This document shows positions 54,721 to 63,645 of a DNA stretch of 64,000 bases, piece after piece (the first letter of the stretch is position 1; every line of letters begins with the position of its first letter). The DNA is taken from positions 94,147 through 158,146 of the forward strand of contig NZ_BOLN01000010.1 in NCBI RefSeq assembly GCF_016861655.1, in the 5' to 3' direction. The notes under the pieces are model-generated. The model saw only the letters and a list, made by a program, of their open reading frames with translations. It was not told where the DNA came from and searched no databases. This DNA is from Levilactobacillus lanxiensis. Lineage in GTDB: Bacteria; Bacillota; Bacilli; Lactobacillales; Lactobacillaceae. The position numbers and the translations under genes were made by a program.

Positions 54721-54799
54721 GCGTGTTTGTTGAATGCTTTCAAATACATGATACAAGGATGATACTGAAATAGCAATCAAAGACAACGACAATCGTGTT

Positions 54800-54849
54800 G
54801 TCGGGTTATTAGTTTTGCGGATTGGTTAAGTCGTAAACATCGGAAGTAG
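54800..54849 (+). pseudogene. Decayed second copy of the Fst-like toxin
   Basis: The segment encodes VGLLV in one frame and, after a deletion of 7 bp relative to copy 1, FADWLSRKHRK and a stop in another. The N-terminal half and RBS are lost. It is followed by a second terminator (54883-54920) almost identical to the first. Confidence 0.7.
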
Positions 54850-54882
54850 GTGTTCCTTAGCCCACCAGTTCACTTTTAGAAC

Positions 54883-54920
54883 TAAAAAACACCCCAACGA
54901 GTGCAATCGTTGGGGTGTTT
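54883..54920. terminator. Second copy of the shared terminator
   Basis: AACACCCCAACGA (54888-54900) and TCGTTGGGGTGTT (54907-54919) form a perfect 13-bp stem with A6 and T3 flanks. Confidence 0.88.
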
Positions 54921-55150
54921 GGTGTGCTGAATTCTTTTCTCACCATTATGGTACCTGGCTAACTGGTAAATAGCAATCAAAGATAACAACAATCGTGTTG
55001 CTGGGTTATTGGTTATTAATGGAGATCTTTACATACCACAGACTATTGGCGTGAAACGGCAGACCAGCCCAAAGATTCTTTGCCAACGAATACCCACCCC
55101 GAGAACGATATGCTACACTGAAACAAACACGGGAAAACGGGGGGATGAAC

Positions 55151-56977
55151 ATGCGAAAAGGAACGGGACTGATTTGGAGCCTGGTGGCGGTGTTGACCAT
55201 ACTATTGGTGTGGGGCAACACGCCCGTGACCGCGTCAGCCAGCTATAAGATTCAACCATTTAACATGCACGTGACGGTCTTGAAAAATGGGGATGCCAAC
55301 GTCACGGAAACGTTGACGTACCATTTCAATTCGGATTATCATGGCGTCTTTAACGTGCAGGATCTGCGGGGAATTCGGGGTGGCAAACTCACCGAGGTGC
55401 AGACGCAGCTCAATGGCGGCAAGGTTGTGACGGCCAAGCCAGGTAGTCATCAACAAGACAATACCTATCAGCTGACGCAGACTTCCAAACGGCTCAAGGC
55501 CAAGCTGTACCGGTCAGTACGTGCGGGTAACCGCCTGAAAGTCACGTATAAATTTCATTTGCGTGGGGTTATCACGAACTACCGCGACACCGCTCAGCTT
55601 AACTGGCGCGTCGTTGGCGGTGGTTGGGAGGTGCCGCTGACCAACGTGACGGTCACGATTCAGTTGCCAGCGAAAAACATCACGCAGCTGCAGGGGTGGA
55701 CGCACGGACCTTTAGACGGCCACACGCAGGTCAATCGTGCGGCCGGGACCGTGACGATGACGGTGGCTAATAATCCTTCAAACAGCTTTATTGAGAGTCA
55801 CCTGCTCTTTCCAACCAGCGTGACGGCGACCAACCCCAATCGCGTTGCGAAGAATCATAAAGCCGCGGCCCAACGACAGGAAGCGGCCTTGGTCGCGGAT
55901 GCCAATGCTCAACGAAAGAGTCGGCGCCGACTGGTTTACGGTGGCTACGTGGGCCTACTCGTGGCGTTGGTCGCGACGCTTGGTGGGTCCTGGTGGTGGT
56001 TGAAACGCCATCCGGCCAACGTTTATTCGCGGCCCATTCCAGTCGACCACTTCTTTGATGTCCCGCGCGTAACGCCAGCTTTAGCGGAATCGCTAGTTGA
56101 TGCGCGTTGGCCAAATACGAATGCGCTGACGGGTGATATCATGATGGCGGCGGGCAATCACCAGCTTAAGGTGGAAACGGTGAAGGATGGGCGACGGAAC
56201 ACCGTCCGGATCACCAAGACGGGGACCGTGGACAATTATTTCTTGCAGAAATGTTTTGTGCGCCTGGGTGCCAACGACAGCTTCACGTTAAAAGAACTCA
56301 ATGCATTTGCGAAGAAGGATAAGAAGGGCAAGGTTGGCAAGTGGTTCGAACACTGGCAAACGGGCATCGACGAGCAAACCGACCAATACCAGGACGACGC
56401 GAACATCACCTTGCGCCAACGGTTAGTCTGGTTGGCAGCGGGTATCAGTGTACTGGTTATCGCGTTGGTCATTTTCGCCTGGGTCATGGGACTCGACGAG
56501 TTTGCCCTGACCGCGGGTGGCGGCGTGATCTTGCTGATTGGCGTCTGGAGTTACGCCTTGGTTCAACGGCGTCGCATCGACCGCAATAATACGGAAGGCC
56601 TGATCTTGGTCAACGAAATTCAAGGTTTTCGGCGGATGCTCAAAGACATCGGGCACTTTAACACGGCTAAGATTGGTGACCTGATTTTGTGGGAACAAAT
56701 CCTGCCGTACGCCGCGGCCTTTGGATTAGCCAAGCAGGTTGCCCGGAAATTGGAAATTGATTTTGGCCGAGCAGAAGTGCAAGCCAGCTTTATCGATTTC
56801 TACCCACTGTACTTCGCTAACGTCACGGGGCAACCGCTGGGCGATGCGATTGGCAGTAGCGTTGCCGGCTCGATTAAAACGTCGAACGACCTAAGCTCCA
56901 CGTCTGGTGGCTCCGGGGGCTTCTCTGGCGGCAGTTCGGGCGGATTCGGTGGCGGTTCCGGCGGTGGTGCGTTCTAA
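55151..56977 (+). CDS. DUF2207-family membrane protein
   Basis: A 608-residue protein. ATG 55151 is preferred because GGGGGG abuts the ATG at 55145. A signal peptide (residues 1-30, ending TASAS) is followed by an extracellular beta-rich DUF2207 domain (MHVTVLKNGDANVTETLTYHFNSDYHGVF). Two membrane regions lie at about 260-280 and 420-465, and a cytoplasmic part between them. The C-terminus is Gly/Ser/Phe-rich (SGGSGGFSGGSSGGFGGGSG), as in other family members. The function is unknown. A terminator follows. Confidence 0.88.
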   Translation: MRKGTGLIWSLVAVLTILLVWGNTPVTASASYKIQPFNMHVTVLKNGDANVTETLTYHFNSDYHGVFNVQDLRGIRGGKLTEVQTQLNGGKVVTAKPGSHQQDNTYQLTQTSKRLKAKLYRSVRAGNRLKVTYKFHLRGVITNYRDTAQLNWRVVGGGWEVPLTNVTVTIQLPAKNITQLQGWTHGPLDGHTQVNRAAGTVTMTVANNPSNSFIESHLLFPTSVTATNPNRVAKNHKAAAQRQEAALVADANAQRKSRRRLVYGGYVGLLVALVATLGGSWWWLKRHPANVYSRPIPVDHFFDVPRVTPALAESLVDARWPNTNALTGDIMMAAGNHQLKVETVKDGRRNTVRITKTGTVDNYFLQKCFVRLGANDSFTLKELNAFAKKDKKGKVGKWFEHWQTGIDEQTDQYQDDANITLRQRLVWLAAGISVLVIALVIFAWVMGLDEFALTAGGGVILLIGVWSYALVQRRRIDRNNTEGLILVNEIQGFRRMLKDIGHFNTAKIGDLILWEQILPYAAAFGLAKQVARKLEIDFGRAEVQASFIDFYPLYFANVTGQPLGDAIGSSVAGSIKTSNDLSSTSGGSGGFSGGSSGGFGGGSGGGAF

Positions 56978-57012
56978 GAACGATTGCCCAGAACAGAATA
57001 TAAGCAAACCTC

Positions 57013-57051
57013 GGTCGCCATGAGCAGTTTTCAAGCTCGTGGCGACCTTTT
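57013..57051 (+). terminator. Terminator of the DUF2207 gene
   Basis: GGTCGCCATGAGC and GCTCGTGGCGACC pair (one G-U) around AGTTTTCAA, followed by TTTTG. Confidence 0.9.
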
Positions 57052-57107
57052 GTATGGACCAGTTAACCAACGCCGGCGTTTCCAGCAAAAGGGTGGTTTT
57101 GGCAAAA

Positions 57108-57123
57108 TGTTCCATGTGAAACA
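57108..57123. promoter_or_regulatory. parS-like site (two mismatches)
   Basis: TGTTCCATGTGAAACA is within the allowed degeneracy at position 5 of the consensus and has one further change at position 8. It is intergenic, about 41 kb from oriC. Confidence 0.75.
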
Positions 57124-57349
57124 TTACAATCGGGTATCGTCTGGCGAGAATCATTGACACGGAGCGCTTTTCTTGCAAAAATTGAGGTTAACTTAGCTAA
57201 CACTGACGCCATTTAAGCTTTTGGTCAGCGTTTTTGGAAGTGACATTTTAATTGTAATCAAAAAAATGACAATTTACTGGTTGGTCCGAATTAGTCGGCA
57301 GACAGGGGACGAATCAGACCAGCAACCAAATGAAAACGGAGGGAACAAA
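57124..57349 (+). promoter_or_regulatory. yfhO leader with internal hairpin
   Basis: TTGACA (near 57154) is 17 bp from a poor -10. Farther on, CACTGAC...GTCAGCG followed by T5 (57202-57235) forms a terminator-like hairpin about 115 bp before the start codon, so an attenuator is possible. Confidence 0.4.
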
Positions 57350-60300
57350 ATGAAAATCGGACACCGCCAGTGGCCGCTGTGGGTGCTTTACACCTTAGCG
57401 TTTACGGTGATTGCGGCATTGGGGTTTGGCGTGTTTGGCCTGGCCAATCGCACCATGATCTGGTACATGGACGGGGTGACGCAGCATTATCCCGTCATTT
57501 TAGAGCTGCACCGCTTGCTAGCAAAAGAGGGCGTCGGCGGGCTAGCCGGTTGGTCCTGGACGATGGGGCTAGGCGCCGACAAGCTGACAACGCTGGCTTA
57601 TTACGTTCTCGGCGACCCGTTTGCCTACGTGTTGGCACTGCTACCGACGAAATTTTTAGAGGCGGGGTTCGGCTGGGCCATTATTCTACGGCTCTACGCC
57701 ACCGGCCTAGCCTTCCTGGCACTGGCCAAACGATACGCGTTTAAGCCCAGCAGCTGCCTGTTGGGGGCCATTACGTACGCCTTTACCGGCTACTCGCTGA
57801 TGGTGGGCGTCCATCACCCCTTCTTCCTCCTGCCCATGATTTGGCTGCCCCTATTGTTCGTCGGCATCGACCGAATCCTTCACGGCAAAGGGTGGGGCTT
57901 GCTGGCACTGATGACCGGGGTGACGATTCTCAGTAACTTTTATTTTGCTTACATCTTAGGGTTGGGCAGTCTGATTTACGCGGTGATTCGCTACTTGCAC
58001 GTCAAGCAGCAGGGGACACTGGCTGTGAAATTGCCAGTGGTCATTGCCCGTTTCTTGGCCGCTGCCGGGCTGGGCATCTTAATTTCTGGTGTGTTGCTAG
58101 TCCCTTCACTCCTGATGATGCTCAATTCCACACGGACCGGGTCGATTTTTGCCAACGGCCTGTGGCTCTATCCGATTGATTACTATTTAAAATTAGGCAA
58201 CGCCGTCCTGACAACTGGGAACACGCTAAATTACTGGAGCGTACTGGGGTTGAGCGGCATTTCCTTCTTTGGCTGCGTCTACACGCTGGTCCATTGGCGG
58301 CAGCACAAATGGGTGGCGGGCACGCTCATTGCCGTCGTCATCGGCCTGATGTTTCCGGCCGTGGCAGCGGTCTTCAACGTAATGTCAACGCCGTCTAACC
58401 GCTGGATTCTGCTGGCAGCCGTGCCGGTCGGACTCGCAACGATGACGTTGGCCGACCAGCTGACGACCCTGACCAACCGGGACCGGTGGTGGCTGGCGGG
58501 GAGTACGGTTGGCCTGTTAGCGCTGGTTTACCTTTGTAACGGCTTGGTCTTTAGTAATCCCGCCCGAGACCTGATTACCTACGGCCTCCTGCTGGCGTTA
58601 ACGGCGGTCCTTGTGGCCAATGCGCCAGCTCGCGTCACGCTGGGGGTGGTTTGGACACTGGTCGGCCTCAATTTGGTAAATAATGCCTGGGGCTACTACG
58701 ACCCGAACGCGGGGGTACAGGCGACCCAGGAACTTCGCCGGGGCGACGCGACTCGCTACATTCAGGATTACTTTGATGGTGCCCAAACGGTGGCCCAAAA
58801 GTCGACCACGTTCAGTCGAGTCGATGCCACGCGGAACTTCAATCTCTTTCGGACGGTTGGCAACAACATGACCATGACCCACGGCCTCCACGGCACGATG
58901 TCGTATTTTTCCGTTCAAAATGGCTACGTAGGGCAATTTAGCCGCGACCTGCAGAACTCGGAGTATGCGATGAACGCGCCGATTGGGCAAGGGGATAGTC
59001 GAACCACACTGAATCAACTGCTGGGGGTTAAGTACCTCTTTGCCCGCGAGGATCAGGTGGCTGCACATCAAGCCTTACCGTACGGCTATCATGCTCAGAA
59101 AAAGGTCTTCACCGAGAAGCCCGTCTACGCGTTATCCAACGGGGTGGGCACGCAGGTATTGACGACCAAGCTGGCCTTCCCGTTGGTCTACACGCAACCG
59201 CAAGCGTTAAAGACCGGGGCTTGGCATCAGCTAAGTGGCGTCGACCGGGAACGGAGTTTGACACAGGGGGCCGTCACGCCAACGGCAGTTAAGGGTGTGA
59301 AGACGGTAGACTACCAGTCGCCTAAGCGGACGCTGGGCTACACGGTCATGCCCAATGCTGTGCCAGTGATTGACAGCACCAACAAGGTTGTCCAGTATCG
59401 CCTGAAACAGGGGCAAGCGGGTCTGAAGACCGGGCTGAACGAGAAGCAACAGGATATGTTTGGTAGCACGCTGAAGGCGCCCAAGCTGACCGTGGATGAG
59501 AATGGCTTGATCAGCAAGCAGGATATGCAGCAGTATGGCCCCATGGTTGCCTTGCACCAGAACCAGCAGGCATTGAACCGGGTGTTGACGAAGAACCAGA
59601 CGATTCTGAAGCAAACCACGACGGCAAACGCGACGGGGCTGCACCAACTGGCCAGTGATGCGCAAGACAATCCGATTAGCTACACGCTGACGTTGAACCG
59701 GCCCAAACGCGCGCAGGGGACCGAGTTGTATTTGGAACTCAACGGCATTACCTCTGAGCAATTGACCACGGCCGGACAGCTTCAGGCGCAGGACAATACC
59801 AGCGTGTTGGGCGCCACGCCACGGTCGGCGCTAACTAAACTGAATGCCTGGCGCGATGCCATGCGGACACCGGACCTGGGCGATTACTGGGTCACGGCGA
59901 GAACGCGTAACGCGGCCAAGACGTTCTCTCAATTTGGGATCGATAACTTATCCGACTATGAACCCAAGCAACACGTTCTGCTGAACCTGGGCTATTCTCA
60001 GCAATTGCGCAAGACCATTGATGTGACCTTTAACGCGACGAAGCAGATCAATTTCAAATCGGCGCGGTTGATTGCCGTGCCATTTGGGCAATCTTACGAT
60101 CAGCAAGTTCACCGCGTTCAACGGCGGGGCTTGCAGCATGCACGGGTCACGAACAACCAAATCACCGGGGACCTGACGACAGGTCAGACCAGCGTCATGA
60201 CGACGTCGGTGCCGTACTCAACGGGCTGGCGACTGACGGTGGATGGCCGGCCAACCCGGACTCTGGTGGTCAACGACGGCTTTGTTGGCGCTCGGCTACC

Positions 60301-60448
60301 TAGCGGGACGCACCGAATCAAGCTGACGTACCAGACACCGGGACTCAAGCTCGGTTGGATGCTGACGGTGGTCGGGCTTATCGGATTAGCCGGTGAAGTC
60401 GATTGGTGGCATTGGCGTCAGAGAAAACGGAAAAGCAGACTGAAGTAA
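57350..60448 (+). CDS. YfhO-family polytopic membrane protein
   Basis: A 1032-residue protein of the YfhO family (GT-C-like fold), members of which are implicated in glycosylation of lipoteichoic acid or other surface polymers. The start ATG 57350 has GGAGGG upstream. The N-terminal half has about 13 membrane helices; MDGVTQHYPVILELHRL and SWTMGLGADKLTTLAYYVLGDPF are the conserved first loop with the DG and Q residues typical of lipid-sugar-dependent enzymes. Residues 500-1000 form a large outside domain, followed by a last helix (LKLGWMLTVVGLIGLAG) and a basic tail. Confidence 0.88.
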   Translation: MKIGHRQWPLWVLYTLAFTVIAALGFGVFGLANRTMIWYMDGVTQHYPVILELHRLLAKEGVGGLAGWSWTMGLGADKLTTLAYYVLGDPFAYVLALLPTKFLEAGFGWAIILRLYATGLAFLALAKRYAFKPSSCLLGAITYAFTGYSLMVGVHHPFFLLPMIWLPLLFVGIDRILHGKGWGLLALMTGVTILSNFYFAYILGLGSLIYAVIRYLHVKQQGTLAVKLPVVIARFLAAAGLGILISGVLLVPSLLMMLNSTRTGSIFANGLWLYPIDYYLKLGNAVLTTGNTLNYWSVLGLSGISFFGCVYTLVHWRQHKWVAGTLIAVVIGLMFPAVAAVFNVMSTPSNRWILLAAVPVGLATMTLADQLTTLTNRDRWWLAGSTVGLLALVYLCNGLVFSNPARDLITYGLLLALTAVLVANAPARVTLGVVWTLVGLNLVNNAWGYYDPNAGVQATQELRRGDATRYIQDYFDGAQTVAQKSTTFSRVDATRNFNLFRTVGNNMTMTHGLHGTMSYFSVQNGYVGQFSRDLQNSEYAMNAPIGQGDSRTTLNQLLGVKYLFAREDQVAAHQALPYGYHAQKKVFTEKPVYALSNGVGTQVLTTKLAFPLVYTQPQALKTGAWHQLSGVDRERSLTQGAVTPTAVKGVKTVDYQSPKRTLGYTVMPNAVPVIDSTNKVVQYRLKQGQAGLKTGLNEKQQDMFGSTLKAPKLTVDENGLISKQDMQQYGPMVALHQNQQALNRVLTKNQTILKQTTTANATGLHQLASDAQDNPISYTLTLNRPKRAQGTELYLELNGITSEQLTTAGQLQAQDNTSVLGATPRSALTKLNAWRDAMRTPDLGDYWVTARTRNAAKTFSQFGIDNLSDYEPKQHVLLNLGYSQQLRKTIDVTFNATKQINFKSARLIAVPFGQSYDQQVHRVQRRGLQHARVTNNQITGDLTTGQTSVMTTSVPYSTGWRLTVDGRPTRTLVVNDGFVGARLPSGTHRIKLTYQTPGLKLGWMLTVVGLIGLAGEVDWWHWRQRKRKSRLK

Positions 60449-60593
60449 ACAGACTAGGGTGTTGCGACTGTCCATGGGGCGGGAGCGGCACCCTCTTTTT
60501 GTTGACGGAAATTTCGGTGAGCTTGGGGGCCAGCATTGCGCTGTAAGTTTGGTAAACTGGAAATAGTGTCAAACAATGTGGGGAGTGAGAAAA

Positions 60594-61508
60594 ATGTCAC
60601 GGTGGTTAACGTGGCCCGTGTTTTACGAGTTAACGGAGATTTACACGGCGCCACTCAACGTTATGTGGTTCATTTTGGGTGCAGCGATTGCCCAGTTCTA
60701 TGCGGGAACGGTGGATTGGGTGAACGTTGGGTTGTGCCTGGTGGTCGTTTTTATTTTTGATTTGGCGGTCAACGTGGCCGACAATTACTATGATTATCAG
60801 CACGCCCATGACCGAGCGGGATACGCGCAACAGACGAATCCGGTTGGGCGGTTAGCCTTGCCTGAAATGGGCGTCGCGCAACTGGCCTGGGGCTTGTATG
60901 CGTTGGCTGCGGTGCCGGGTGTCGTTTTAGTTTGGCGGACGGGCTGGCCGGTGGCGGTCTTTGGCCTCGTGGGTTATTTAATTGGGATCTTTTACACGGC
61001 CGGACCGCGGCCTATCAATGCGACGCCGTTCTCTGCAATCATTGTGGCGCTGGCGATTGCCTTTCTGATTCAACTGACCTGCGTTTACGTGTCCATCTAT
61101 GGTCAACGGCCGCTCACCTGGCGCATGGTGGGCGTGACCTTCTTGCTGTGTCTGCCGTTGACGTTGATCTTCTTTACGCTACAAATGGCTAACGATACGG
61201 CTGACCGGGCGGAAGATATTGCCAATCATCGCTACACGTTGGCCTATTACCTGGGCCAGCGCGGATCCGTGCGGCTGATTCAAGGGGTTGTGGTTCTGGG
61301 TAGCCTGTGGCCACTGGTCAACGTGGCCCTGGGCCTCGCACCGGTGTGGACCGCGCTGGCAGTTCTGTTGCTGCCCGTGATGTGGCGGGGCATGCAGCCG
61401 TTCTTTCGGGTTCAGGATAAGCGCCAGACGTTCATGACGATGGTTAAGAGTGCGTCCTTATTTTTCGTGGCGTACCCGCTACTGTTTGCGTTGGGCGCCT
61501 GGTTATAG
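60594..61508 (+). CDS. menA: UbiA-family prenyltransferase (MenA-like)
   Basis: A 304-residue membrane prenyltransferase with about nine helices. The two Asp-rich Mg-prenyl-diphosphate motifs are visible: NVADNYYDYQHAHD (near 60) and ANDTADRAEDIANH (near 205). The sequence fits 1,4-dihydroxy-2-naphthoate polyprenyltransferase, which makes demethylmenaquinone. No other men genes are nearby, so the product may depend on an imported naphthoate precursor. ATG 60594 has GGGGAG 8 nt upstream. Confidence 0.85.
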   Translation: MSRWLTWPVFYELTEIYTAPLNVMWFILGAAIAQFYAGTVDWVNVGLCLVVVFIFDLAVNVADNYYDYQHAHDRAGYAQQTNPVGRLALPEMGVAQLAWGLYALAAVPGVVLVWRTGWPVAVFGLVGYLIGIFYTAGPRPINATPFSAIIVALAIAFLIQLTCVYVSIYGQRPLTWRMVGVTFLLCLPLTLIFFTLQMANDTADRAEDIANHRYTLAYYLGQRGSVRLIQGVVVLGSLWPLVNVALGLAPVWTALAVLLLPVMWRGMQPFFRVQDKRQTFMTMVKSASLFFVAYPLLFALGAWL

Positions 61509-61524
61509 GGTGAAATGTCAGAAT

Positions 61525-61536
61525 TAACCCGGGTTA
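61525..61536. promoter_or_regulatory. Palindrome TAACCCGGGTTA, copy 1
   Basis: A perfect 12-bp palindrome within TTAACCCGGGTTATA, between menA and the small membrane gene at 61699. The same 15-mer recurs at 62041. Confidence 0.6.
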
Positions 61537-61698
61537 TAGTTTGAAAATAGTGACGTCGATTTCGGTTAGTCAGCGGAATCGGCGTTTTAGTTTGCTTACG
61601 GTGAGATTGTTTGGGGGCGTGGTGATTTTGGCTATGCAAGCGTCCCAAAGTAAGGTATCGTGGAAGGTGTAGTCAGCAGGTAAAGGAGCTAACTAGCC

Positions 61699-61998
61699 AT
61701 GAACCGCAGTATGAAACCTTATTTAATCATTTATGATATCTGTTGTATCGGGAGCCTGGTTGCGTTGCCAGCCTTGCTGTTTTTTGCCTCGTTTCGTGAT
61801 CAGCTGCTGTATGCGGTCCTGATTGGGGTGGGCATCGGTGACTGGCTGACGCGGTCACTAGCGTTACGACGATATCAGCAAAACTTTGGTTACTATCGAG
61901 TGGCTTGGCGCCTGCGCCGAGTGGTGTTGGCCTTACTAACGGTAATGGTGGTGTTGGCAATTTTGTTGGCGGCAGTTGCACGGATACAGGGCAGTTAG
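61699..61998 (+). CDS. Small three-helix membrane protein
   Basis: A 99-residue protein with helices at about 10-31, 34-50 and 73-95. A basic loop (LRRYQQNFGYYRVAWRLRR) separates the last two. AAAGGAGC lies upstream. The family is unknown. It is the first of a run of small membrane genes. Confidence 0.68.
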   Translation: MNRSMKPYLIIYDICCIGSLVALPALLFFASFRDQLLYAVLIGVGIGDWLTRSLALRRYQQNFGYYRVAWRLRRVVLALLTVMVVLAILLAAVARIQGS

Positions 61999-62036
61999 AT
62001 GAACGTGGGGACGTTGATCTAACGGGGGAATATACT

Positions 62037-62055
62037 CGGGTTAACCCGGGTTATA
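62037..62055. promoter_or_regulatory. Palindrome TAACCCGGGTTA, copy 2
   Basis: CGGGTTAACCCGGGTTATA holds two overlapping palindromes (62037-62048 and 62042-62053), 40-50 bp before the next gene. It is the same 15-mer as copy 1. Confidence 0.6.
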
Positions 62056-62090
62056 AGTCAAACAGCTAGTTTTTCCTGGGGAGGAAAGTA

Positions 62091-62564
62091 ATGACAGCAC
62101 ACGTTCGTAGTTATTTACGACAACAGGTTTTTGACGCCTTCTTTTTCATTGTCGCGGTCAACATAGGGATTCAAGCTGTGCCTAAGTTCAGTGAGTGGTA
62201 TTGGCAGCGGGGAAATACTATTTTCCTGGTGTTGATGCTGATTCTGTTGGGTATTGAGGGACTGCTTACCCTATGGCGGCCGCAGCCTGATCCCGCCGAC
62301 TTTGACTGGCAACAGCGGCGGCACTGGCTCTATCTATTGAATGAGCCCAATGGGGATTATCAGCAGATGAACCTGACCTGGTCCAAGGTCGTTATTGTCG
62401 CGGCCGCGCTGGGGGCTCTCAGTCTGCAAGTCGGACGCGTATCGCTTTGGCGTGAGCAAGCTGGCCTGGGAGTGGCCGGTCTGACCACAGGAATCTATCT
62501 CATGAATATCGGGTTGTGGGGCTATCGGTTGGGCAAACGCACACAAATTTCGGGGAGGAAATAA
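62091..62564 (+). CDS. Four-helix membrane protein, WLYLLNE family, paralogue 1
   Basis: A 157-residue membrane protein with helices at about 15-33, 47-65, 103-120 and 127-146. The central cytoplasmic loop holds RRHWLYLLNEPNGDYQQMNLTWSK, matching the loop of the next protein. The function is unknown. GGGAGGAAAGTA precedes the ATG. Confidence 0.7.
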   Translation: MTAHVRSYLRQQVFDAFFFIVAVNIGIQAVPKFSEWYWQRGNTIFLVLMLILLGIEGLLTLWRPQPDPADFDWQQRRHWLYLLNEPNGDYQQMNLTWSKVVIVAAALGALSLQVGRVSLWREQAGLGVAGLTTGIYLMNIGLWGYRLGKRTQISGRK

Positions 62565-62566
62565 GC

Positions 62567-63043
62567 GTGACGAAGCAAACAAGAGATTACTGGCAACAAT
62601 TTTTCGGGGATATTATCTTAGTTATGGTGACGCTGCAGTTAGCCATGATGCTGTTGGAATGGGATGGCGAGTGGGCTTGGCGGTTCCTAGCGGTGGCGGG
62701 CTTTGCCGTGGCCGCTATTGGCCTGAGTGCCGTGAGTTTAGGGCATTTATTCTGGCACAATCCACGGTCATTAACGACCGAACAGACGGCGGATTGGCTC
62801 TACTTATTAAATGAGCACAGTGCCAATCCGGTGCAAAATTGGTGGACCTGGTCAAAGGGCCTTCTCGGGGGTCTGGCAATCTTAATGGTGGCCATTAGTT
62901 TTAGTGCGGATTTAATAAACTTACCACCCACGACCAATCTGTTTTTGGGCTTGGATAGCGCGGCAATCGCGTTAGGCATCGTGGGTGTGAATATTTTGCG
63001 CTGGCTACTGACGCGTGGTCGGCGGACGGCCAGGAAGGGGTAG
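62567..63043 (+). CDS. Four-helix membrane protein, WLYLLNE family, paralogue 2
   Basis: A 158-residue protein with GTG start and GGGGAGGAAATAAGC upstream, beginning 2 bp after the previous stop. Helices lie at about 11-31, 36-57, 98-117 and 124-145. The loop TTEQTADWLYLLNEHSANPVQNWWTWSK aligns with that of the previous protein (WLYLLNE...WSK), showing tandem duplication and divergence. The function is unknown. Confidence 0.7.
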   Translation: MTKQTRDYWQQFFGDIILVMVTLQLAMMLLEWDGEWAWRFLAVAGFAVAAIGLSAVSLGHLFWHNPRSLTTEQTADWLYLLNEHSANPVQNWWTWSKGLLGGLAILMVAISFSADLINLPPTTNLFLGLDSAAIALGIVGVNILRWLLTRGRRTARKG

Positions 63044-63047
63044 GGGC

Positions 63048-63629
63048 ATGACACGAAAGAAATTTATTTGGGGCCTCGTGATTATTCTAGGTAACGCGGG
63101 AATCCTGTACAGCTCACTAGCCATGCAGGCGACGATTCCGTGGAGGTTAGGGCATTTAGCACTGATGGTGGGGCTGTTTAACCTCAGTCTAGTTTTTTGG
63201 CAACGGCACTGGCAGACATTTTGGCACGGTACGATTGACCGGTTTGCGGAATTGGTGTGGCTGGTGCTGGGAGATCTGGCTTATGGGTTCTTGGCCATCA
63301 GTCCGGCCGTTCAGGGCTGGCAAGCTAGCGTCTGGCAGGTTGCCAACGTCGCAAACTACGTGGCGATTGCGTTGTTTTTAGTGGCGGCCTATGAGATTGG
63401 TCAGGCTTGGTATCAACGACGCGTGCCAAAGAAGGTGGAGACGTTGCGGCAGAAAGTTTTCCGCATTCTGGTTTTCTCCGTCGCTTTTCTCGGCGCCAGT
63501 TGGTTAGCCCGGTTGTTGTGGCCACAGGCCGGCCAACTTAATTGGCAGCTAGCGGTATGGGTGATTGGCTGTTTTGTTGTGGGGAGTTTTTGGCCAAACA
63601 AGCGTCATAAGAATTCGTCGAATACATAA
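63048..63629 (+). CDS. Six-helix membrane protein of unknown function
   Basis: A 193-residue protein; ATG 63048 has AAGGGGTAGGGG upstream and lies 4 bp after the previous stop. Helices lie at about 8-24, 30-47, 66-86, 97-115, 146-160 and 168-184. Many Trp and Gln residues lie in the loops, as in its neighbours, and the gene is probably in the same operon. I do not recognise the family. Confidence 0.68.
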   Translation: MTRKKFIWGLVIILGNAGILYSSLAMQATIPWRLGHLALMVGLFNLSLVFWQRHWQTFWHGTIDRFAELVWLVLGDLAYGFLAISPAVQGWQASVWQVANVANYVAIALFLVAAYEIGQAWYQRRVPKKVETLRQKVFRILVFSVAFLGASWLARLLWPQAGQLNWQLAVWVIGCFVVGSFWPNKRHKNSSNT

Positions 63630-63645
63630 TAATAGGGGAAGATGA

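Larger units (their letters stand above)
54555..54741. ncRNA. Fst-type locus: direct repeats, convergent antitoxin RNA
   Basis: The 15-bp direct repeat TTGTTGAATGCTTTC occurs at the toxin start (54555-54569) and again at 54727-54741 beyond the shared terminator (54687-54718). A minus-strand RNA starting near 54760 (TTGTCT, 16 bp, TATCAT upstream) and ending at that terminator would carry the complement of the toxin start codon region. This is the known RNA I/RNA II arrangement. The antitoxin RNA itself is inferred. Confidence 0.65.
54768..55018. repeat. Duplicated antitoxin-promoter segment
   Basis: AATAGCAATCAAAGA-AAC-ACAATCGTGTTG followed by GGGTTATT occurs at 54769-54810 and again at 54968-55009. 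These are the regions upstream of the (inferred) antitoxin RNAs of units 1 and 2. Confidence 0.75.

Noticed and set aside
63015..63047. Earlier start for the six-helix membrane gene
   Set aside because: It overlaps the previous gene and lacks an RBS; ATG 63048 has a good one.
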